A stretch of DNA of 64,000 bases from Nanoarchaeota archaeon SCGC AAA011-G17 (GTDB lineage: Archaea; Nanobdellota; Nanobdellia; SCGC-AAA011-G17): contig AQRL01000036.1 of assembly GCA_000402515.1 (NCBI GenBank), forward strand, positions 1-64,000, given 5' to 3'. Both the position numbers and the translations under genes were made by a program. Shown piece by piece: positions 59,076 through 64,000 of the stretch (positions are counted from its first letter, which is position 1; each line of letters begins with the position of its first letter). Under the pieces are notes generated by a model. That model was given only the letters and a program-made list of their open reading frames with translations, was not told where the DNA came from and did not search any database.

Positions 59076-60555
59076 GATTCCGGATAAATGGCTCTATTTT
59101 GCAATAATTGTTCTAGTTATATATTTAGTAATAAGAACTGTCAATTTGTATGGAATAGTAGAAGAATTTCCATTAGATTTTTCTAATGACCATAGTGCAC
59201 ATATGTCTGATTTATATTTCTTAGAAAAATATGGCTATGGTGAAAATATCCTTAACTGGTATACTTTTGTTGGCGGATATCCTTTGTTAAAATTCTATCA
59301 CCCTGCAAGAACATTTTATGGTCTGTTCTTTTATTATTTATTAGGGAGTGTAGAGGCAGCTACATATTTTGCTATGGTTTCTATTGTAATTCTTGGTTTC
59401 ATTGCAATATATTTTTTCGGAAAGTATCATGGATTATCCCCAATAAAAAGAACTGCTATGTTTGCCTTATTCTTTGCTAACCCAATCCTTATTGGGTATT
59501 ATAGAATAGGTAGGCATTCCGAAATTTTCGGATTTTTATGGATGATACTATTTATTTTCATTGTTCTTTGGTATAAAGACAAAAAGTTAGACTGGAAATT
59601 CCTGTGGTTTATACCTGTCTATTCCTTGTTATTATTAAGCCATATATCTATATTTTTGATATCATCTATGCTTATCTTAAGTTTATTATTGGTAAAAAAG
59701 AACAGAGAAAGGATTGTAATATTATTAAGCTGTTTTGTAACCTTTTTGTTAACTGCATTTTGGACAATTCCTTTTGTTAGAGATTCAAGTGAGACATTTG
59801 TCGGTGGTTTTTATGGATTACAGAGAACATTATTATTATTTACCCAAGAGACATTGATAGATAGAGTTTCTTCTTATGTCACTCCATTAATTTTCTTTTT
59901 TGTATTTTATTTATATTATAAAACAAGTAAAAACAAAAGGGAGCTTATTTTTTATTCTATTCCACTAGTAATTGGAGCACTATTTTTTACCAGAATTCTT
60001 GCGTTTGTTCCTATCTTAAACAGACCTGTGCCAGATACCTATAATATGTTCTTCTTATTTTTATCAATATATTTATTTTTAAATTTAAGATTTGATAAAT
60101 TATTATCTTATGAAAAAAATATTATTAAATACGGATTAATTATTGTTCCAATAGCTGCTATTTTGTTATCCCTAAATTTCACTTCATTTTATCATGGGCA
60201 TGACCAGGAGAATAAGGATATTATTTCATTATTTCCTTATGTTGATGACCAATTATTAATCATAGGTATTAACGGTTATCCAAGACCATATTATTCATAT
60301 GGTGCAATTTATTATAATATTTACACTCCGTCTGGCTGGGGTTCCCAAAGCGTTAGTAGAGAAGCCAGGGAAAAATCAGGTTTACCAGATAAATATTTGA
60401 TTGATAGGGATTGTAACTTATTCTTAAAAAGCATGAAAGATATCGGAGGAAAAGAGATTATTACAAGAGATGATAACTGTAATTTTTTAATTAAATGTGG
60501 AATGAATCCAACCAGATATTCTAATAGTATTTGTTTATTAAAAATTAAAGAATAG
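59059..60555 (+). CDS. multi-spanning membrane protein, GT-C-like
   Basis: A 498-residue protein with about ten or eleven membrane helices. The first external loop holds acidic and histidine residues (PLDFSNDHSAHMSDLYFLEK), as in GT-C glycosyltransferases and related archaeal membrane proteins with an N-terminal DxD-like site. The C-terminal 90 residues are outside (YPYVDDQLLIIGINGYPRPY). It starts at TTG with GGAGAT upstream and overlaps the methyltransferase gene. Probably uses a lipid-linked sugar; donor and acceptor unknown. Confidence 0.75.
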   Translation: MLLKNKIPDKWLYFAIIVLVIYLVIRTVNLYGIVEEFPLDFSNDHSAHMSDLYFLEKYGYGENILNWYTFVGGYPLLKFYHPARTFYGLFFYYLLGSVEAATYFAMVSIVILGFIAIYFFGKYHGLSPIKRTAMFALFFANPILIGYYRIGRHSEIFGFLWMILFIFIVLWYKDKKLDWKFLWFIPVYSLLLLSHISIFLISSMLILSLLLVKKNRERIVILLSCFVTFLLTAFWTIPFVRDSSETFVGGFYGLQRTLLLFTQETLIDRVSSYVTPLIFFFVFYLYYKTSKNKRELIFYSIPLVIGALFFTRILAFVPILNRPVPDTYNMFFLFLSIYLFLNLRFDKLLSYEKNIIKYGLIIVPIAAILLSLNFTSFYHGHDQENKDIISLFPYVDDQLLIIGINGYPRPYYSYGAIYYNIYTPSGWGSQSVSREAREKSGLPDKYLIDRDCNLFLKSMKDIGGKEIITRDDNCNFLIKCGMNPTRYSNSICLLKIKE

Positions 60556-60585
60556 GTTTAAAAGATTTATTAAAATATGATTTAT

Positions 60586-61458
60586 ATGGTTTTGTGTAAT
60601 ATTTGTAGTGGAGACACGTATACAGTCATTTATGAAGGGAAAGATGGTAAAAATTATCAGTATTATTCCAGCGGAAATTATGGAAAGATAATTAGATGTA
60701 ATAATTGCGGTCTTATTTATGTTAATCCTTTAGGTAAAGATATAGAAAAGAATTATGAAACTATTGAGGACAAGGATTATCTAAAATCAAAAGAGGCTAG
60801 GATAGAAACGTCCAAGAGAGATTTAAAAGAAATTGAAAAATATAAGAAAGAGGGTAAAATATTGGATATTGGTTGTGGTCCAGGTTTTTTTCTTAAAGTT
60901 GCTAAAGATAATAAATGGGATGAATACGGAGTTGAATTATCCAAATGGGCTTGTGATTATGGAAAAAATACTGGTGTTAATATTATAAACAAAAGATTAG
61001 AAAGGGCTAAATTCAATGATAAATTTTTTGATGTTATTACCTTATGGGATGTTATAGAACATGTTGAGTATCCATCTAGTTTACTTTTAGAGATAAACCG
61101 TATCTTAAAGAATGATGGAATTATTGTATTAAACACCCCAAATATCGGAAGTATCTTTGCAAAAATTATGGGAAAAAGGTGGTGGAATCTTATTGGCATG
61201 CATATTTATTATTTTGATAAAAAAACGATTAGAAAAATATTAGAAAAAAATGGATTTAAGATTATTAAAATAAAATCATATTCGAGGATTATAACCCCAA
61301 GGTATGCAGTTGAATGGTTAAAAAATTATAAAATGATTTATGGTATTTTAAAATTTATTTTTGATAAAACTTTTTTAGGAAATGTTAGACCAAGAGTAAA
61401 CTTTTTTGATAATATAGTTGTTTATGCCAAGAAGTCAGGACCATCTAATAAAGAATAA
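60586..61458 (+). CDS. methyltransferase with N-terminal zinc ribbon
   Basis: About 290 residues. Start ATG 60586 is preferred over 60577, because TTTAAAAG lies about 27 nt upstream. The N-terminal ribbon has CNIC and CNNCGLIYVNP. The SAM domain has ILDIGCGPGFFLKVAKDN near 92 and LWDVIEHVEYPSSLLLEINR near 150. This two-part architecture is common in sugar C-methyltransferases and glycan cluster enzymes. Its end overlaps the convergent glycosyltransferase by 24 nt. Confidence 0.88.
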   Translation: MVLCNICSGDTYTVIYEGKDGKNYQYYSSGNYGKIIRCNNCGLIYVNPLGKDIEKNYETIEDKDYLKSKEARIETSKRDLKEIEKYKKEGKILDIGCGPGFFLKVAKDNKWDEYGVELSKWACDYGKNTGVNIINKRLERAKFNDKFFDVITLWDVIEHVEYPSSLLLEINRILKNDGIIVLNTPNIGSIFAKIMGKRWWNLIGMHIYYFDKKTIRKILEKNGFKIIKIKSYSRIITPRYAVEWLKNYKMIYGILKFIFDKTFLGNVRPRVNFFDNIVVYAKKSGPSNKE

Positions 61459-62133
61459 TTTTATCATCACAGGAATATATTTTGGCATAGCCTTTATAAA
61501 ATTAAATTTTGATGAACCTATTGATCTGTTAGTAAGCACAAGAGGAATTTCTGATATTTTAGCCTTATTCTTGGTCATCTTAACGGATATTTCCAACTGA
61601 ATTGAAAAATCATTTTGAGAAAGGTCTAATTTCTTTACAAAAGAAGATTTATACGCTCTATATCCGCTTGTTAAATCTGTAATCTTTGTGAAGTATATGA
61701 TTGAAAAGGCCTTATTTGCTAATTTACTCAATAATACTCTCCATAGGGGTACATTTTTCATCCCGCCGCCCCTAATATAACGAGAAGCTATACAAATATC
61801 ATTTCCTTCATCAATTTTATTTACCATTTGTGCAACGTGGTCTATTGGCTGAGTCATATCTGCATCTAATTCAATTATTATTCTTCCATTGGCTTCTTTT
61901 ATCCCTGTTTTTATTGCTCCACCCAATCCTTTATTTTTTTCATGACTAATATATCTTAGATTCTTGTATTTTTTTGTTAATTTTTTTATAATTTCCTCTG
62001 TTCTATCAGTTGAGCCATCATTTATAACGAGAATTTCATAATCTTCTTTAAGTTTTAATGCACTAAAAATTTTATCTATTGATTTTTCAATAACTTCCTC
62101 TTCATTATACGCTGGTAAAAGTATTGTTATCAT
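61435..62133 (-). CDS. family 2 glycosyltransferase (dolichol-phosphate sugar synthase type)
   Basis: A 232-residue GT-A enzyme: ILLPAYNEEEVIEKSIDKIF at the start, VINDGSTDRTEEIIKKL, ELDADMTQPIDHVAQMV (the DxD metal site), and SRYIRGGGMKNVP. Length and motifs match DPM1-like synthases, which make dolichol-phosphate mannose or glucose on the inner face. No membrane domain, as in the soluble subclass. It follows the radical SAM gene by 1 nt and supplies donors to the AglB pathway by inference. Confidence 0.9.
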   Translation of the reverse strand: MITILLPAYNEEEVIEKSIDKIFSALKLKEDYEILVINDGSTDRTEEIIKKLTKKYKNLRYISHEKNKGLGGAIKTGIKEANGRIIIELDADMTQPIDHVAQMVNKIDEGNDICIASRYIRGGGMKNVPLWRVLLSKLANKAFSIIYFTKITDLTSGYRAYKSSFVKKLDLSQNDFSIQLEISVKMTKNKAKISEIPLVLTNRSIGSSKFNFIKAMPKYIPVMIKLFFIRWS

Positions 62134-62134
62134 T

Positions 62135-63583
62135 TTAGTTTATCTTATTTTTTAATAAAAAAGATTCTGGCATAAAATTATAAAAATTGTGTCTTATTCT
62201 AAATCTTGCTATAGGTTTATAAATTTTTGCAGCGGTTTTATAAATAAATGATTCTGACTGAGATTCTATCTTATCATCAATACATATAGATGTAATCATA
62301 ATCCTTTTGAATAATTTTAACATTTCTTTGGTTTGATTAAACTCTGATATTTTTGTCCAATCAAAATTTGCCCACTCTTCTAATTTTTGTGGTTCTTTAA
62401 ATCCTTGTGAAATTGCAACATTATAAAGAGGTGTTGCTGGGTAAGGCTTATAAATATAAACTGGGCCAGCCATCGCATGTTTATTATCTTTTAAAAGTTT
62501 ATATATCAGGCTAGTTGTTTCAAATAAATCTTCTTTATTTTCTGTTGGAAAACCACAAATGAAATTATACAACACTAAAAAGCTATAATTTGAAAGTTTT
62601 TTATTTACCCTTATTGTTTGTTCCCTAGTTATTAGTTTATTAATTAATTTTAACATTCTATCTGAACCAGATTCAACACCTATTTGTAAAAATTTACATC
62701 CTGCCTTTTCTAATAAGGATAAATCTTCTGGGATCATTCTATCCAAAGTATCTATTCTTGCTCCCTGACAGCCAAAAGTTATGTTTAGATTTTCTTTGAT
62801 AATTAAACTCATAATTTTATTTACTCTATCTTGATCAACAAAAAAATTATCGTCTATAAAATAAAATGATTTAATATTATACTCTTTTATGAGTTTCTTT
62901 ATATTTTTTACTACATTCTCAGGTTTCATTGACCTCCAATATGATTTATTATAGATTGAGTTATAGCAAAATCCACATGCGTAGGGGCATCCTCTTGATG
63001 TTTCAATGTCTATTACCTCTTTTTGCTTAAAAGATTTATGAGTATATTTTTTTATATCGATAAGATTATACGGAAGTTCTGGAAAATTATTGAGATCTGT
63101 AAATTCTCTTTCTGGTGTAATAATTACTTTATTTTGTTTTTTATATGCTATTCCTTTAATTTTTTCTATTGTCTTTTTATTTTGTAATGCTTTTATTAAT
63201 TTTAAAAATGTATTTTCTCCTTCTTTTATAACAACAAAATCTATATATTTATTTTCTAATGTTTGTTTTGGAAATAAAGAAGCATGAACACCCCCCCAAA
63301 TCACATAAGCAGAAGAATTTTCTTTTACTATTTTTGATGCTTCAAGTGCAAATTTTATTTGAGAGCCAGTCATAGAAGTTATACCTACACAAAGTGGCTC
63401 TTTTTTTATAAAATCTTTTAATTCTTTTTCCCAGTCTTTATCTGTCCTTTGATCTATTATCTTTACATTATATCCTTCCTTAACTAGCGGTGCTGCTACT
63501 GAAAGAACTGCTAATGGAAGTGTTGGCGGCATTACATCATTATAAACCCCATCAAAAGGATGTATCAAAAGGATAGTGTTCAT
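62135..63583 (-). CDS. B12-binding radical SAM protein
   Basis: A 482-residue enzyme of the cobalamin-dependent radical SAM class. The N-terminal cobalamin-binding-like domain (about 1-150) includes PPTLPLAVLSVAAPLVKEG. The cluster motif CPYACGFC is near 197, after ETSRGC. The TIM-barrel contains IKSFYIDDNFF and LQIGVESGSDRML. Such proteins methylate or rearrange unreactive carbons in lipids and sugars; HPFDGVYND near the N-terminus is typical of BchE-like members. Likely modifies lipids or glycans in this cluster. Confidence 0.9.
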   Translation of the reverse strand: MNTILLIHPFDGVYNDVMPPTLPLAVLSVAAPLVKEGYNVKIIDQRTDKDWEKELKDFIKKEPLCVGITSMTGSQIKFALEASKIVKENSSAYVIWGGVHASLFPKQTLENKYIDFVVIKEGENTFLKLIKALQNKKTIEKIKGIAYKKQNKVIITPEREFTDLNNFPELPYNLIDIKKYTHKSFKQKEVIDIETSRGCPYACGFCYNSIYNKSYWRSMKPENVVKNIKKLIKEYNIKSFYFIDDNFFVDQDRVNKIMSLIIKENLNITFGCQGARIDTLDRMIPEDLSLLEKAGCKFLQIGVESGSDRMLKLINKLITREQTIRVNKKLSNYSFLVLYNFICGFPTENKEDLFETTSLIYKLLKDNKHAMAGPVYIYKPYPATPLYNVAISQGFKEPQKLEEWANFDWTKISEFNQTKEMLKLFKRIMITSICIDDKIESQSESFIYKTAAKIYKPIARFRIRHNFYNFMPESFLLKNKIN

Positions 63584-63636
63584 TTTTATTTTTCCATACA
63601 GAGAGATTTATAAAATTATGTATATTAAAAAATAGA

Positions 63637-64000
63637 ATGTCAATTGTTGCCAATAAAGATGTTGGAGAAACAAAGGAATCTTTTTTTAAAGCGGTCTCTG
63701 ATGTTATGGAATTAGCAGAATGGAAGAAATATATTGGAAATAGTGTTTTTTTAAAGTTAAATTGTGTATCTGACAGGGTCATACCTGGACAATGCACATC
63801 TCCATGGGTATTTGAAGCTGTTGTTAAAAAATTAAGAAGTAAAAAAGGCATTAAGATTTATGCTGGTGATTCCTACACTGTAACAAACAAACAAATTGAG
63901 AGATGTTTTGAGGCATGGGGGTATAATAAAATTGCCAAAGAGTATGGTGTTGAATTAGTAAACCTATCAAAACAACCAATGATAAGAAAGAATATTGGAG
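63637..64000 (+). CDS. DUF362 protein, 3' end outside window
   Basis: The open frame starts at the ATG at 63637 and runs past the window end; 121 residues are visible. MSIVANKDVGETKESFFKAV, then VFLKLNCVSDRVIPGQCTSP and IYAGDSYTV match the N-terminal part of DUF362 (COG2006), often fused to ferredoxin domains in longer forms. The box TTTATAAA is about 25 nt upstream. Function not known; associated with membrane redox or archaeal lipid genes in other genomes. Confidence 0.75.
   Translation, partial: MSIVANKDVGETKESFFKAVSDVMELAEWKKYIGNSVFLKLNCVSDRVIPGQCTSPWVFEAVVKKLRSKKGIKIYAGDSYTVTNKQIERCFEAWGYNKIAKEYGVELVNLSKQPMIRKNIG

Overview
The window is an AT-rich archaeal chromosome segment, most likely from a DPANN lineage near Pacearchaeota, Woesearchaeota or Nanoarchaeota. 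This rests on archaeal-type PheT and ProRS, Trm56, TrmI, an AglB/STT3 oligosaccharyltransferase, TATA boxes about 25-30 nt before leaderless starts, intron-bearing tRNAs, an intein, and many small or cysteine-rich surface proteins. Lineage is inference; no rRNA is present. Genes are tightly packed, and no stretch over about 300 bases lacks a gene or gene remnant. Layout: 0-7.7 kb holds an RHH regulator/MoxR ATPase operon, pheT, a soluble histidine kinase, a minimal alkylguanine transferase, a coiled-coil protein, a truncated Dph2 and a secreted nuclease. 7.7-14.2 kb is a MacB/LolD-type export operon: two permeases, a nucleotidyltransferase between them, a secreted CARDB/S-layer-like protein broken by an amber codon, and an ATPase whose LSGGE signature is split by a 495-residue intein. 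14.7-23.6 kb carries tRNA-Leu(CAA) with two predicted introns, RimK, a nitrilase, TrmI, a frameshifted cysteine-rich protein between duplicated trmI 3' ends, a DUF6884/GIY-YIG pair, thioredoxin reductase, and a KH-domain ATPase lacking its PIN domain. 23.6-25.7 kb is a 1.9 kb module between two tRNA-Arg(CCU) copies sharing 60 identical bases. 25.7-36.9 kb holds Fic, large cysteine-rich surface proteins, a DUF4143-type ATPase, a decayed AbiEi-like gene and a dockerin lipoprotein. 37-40.3 kb is a mobile or defence-rich stretch: an AbiE-like pair between duplicated promoter copies, a decayed RelBE pair, an orphan tRNA 5' half followed by a LAGLIDADG gene, and tRNA-Gly(UCC) with two predicted introns. 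40.3-55.7 kb has PIG-L deacetylase/glycosyltransferase, an MNT-HEPN pair, a receiver protein, peptidase U32, Trm56, ProRS, CsaA and a RimB/RimK pair. 55.7-64 kb is a surface-glycan cluster: AglB, methyltransferases, membrane protein, dolichol-type glycosyltransferase, B12 radical SAM and DUF362. The most unusual theme is splicing and invasion of essential RNA and protein motifs. Four tRNA introns fit a bulge-helix-bulge central-helix rule exactly, an intein interrupts the ABC signature, and a homing endonuclease gene sits behind an orphan tRNA half broken at the same D-arm site as the neighbouring tRNA-Gly intron. A second theme is small modules (1.2-1.9 kb) flanked by direct repeats of tRNA, gene-end or promoter DNA. 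A third is a recurrent promoter element, AGTAGTAAC, 10-12 nt upstream of a TATA box.
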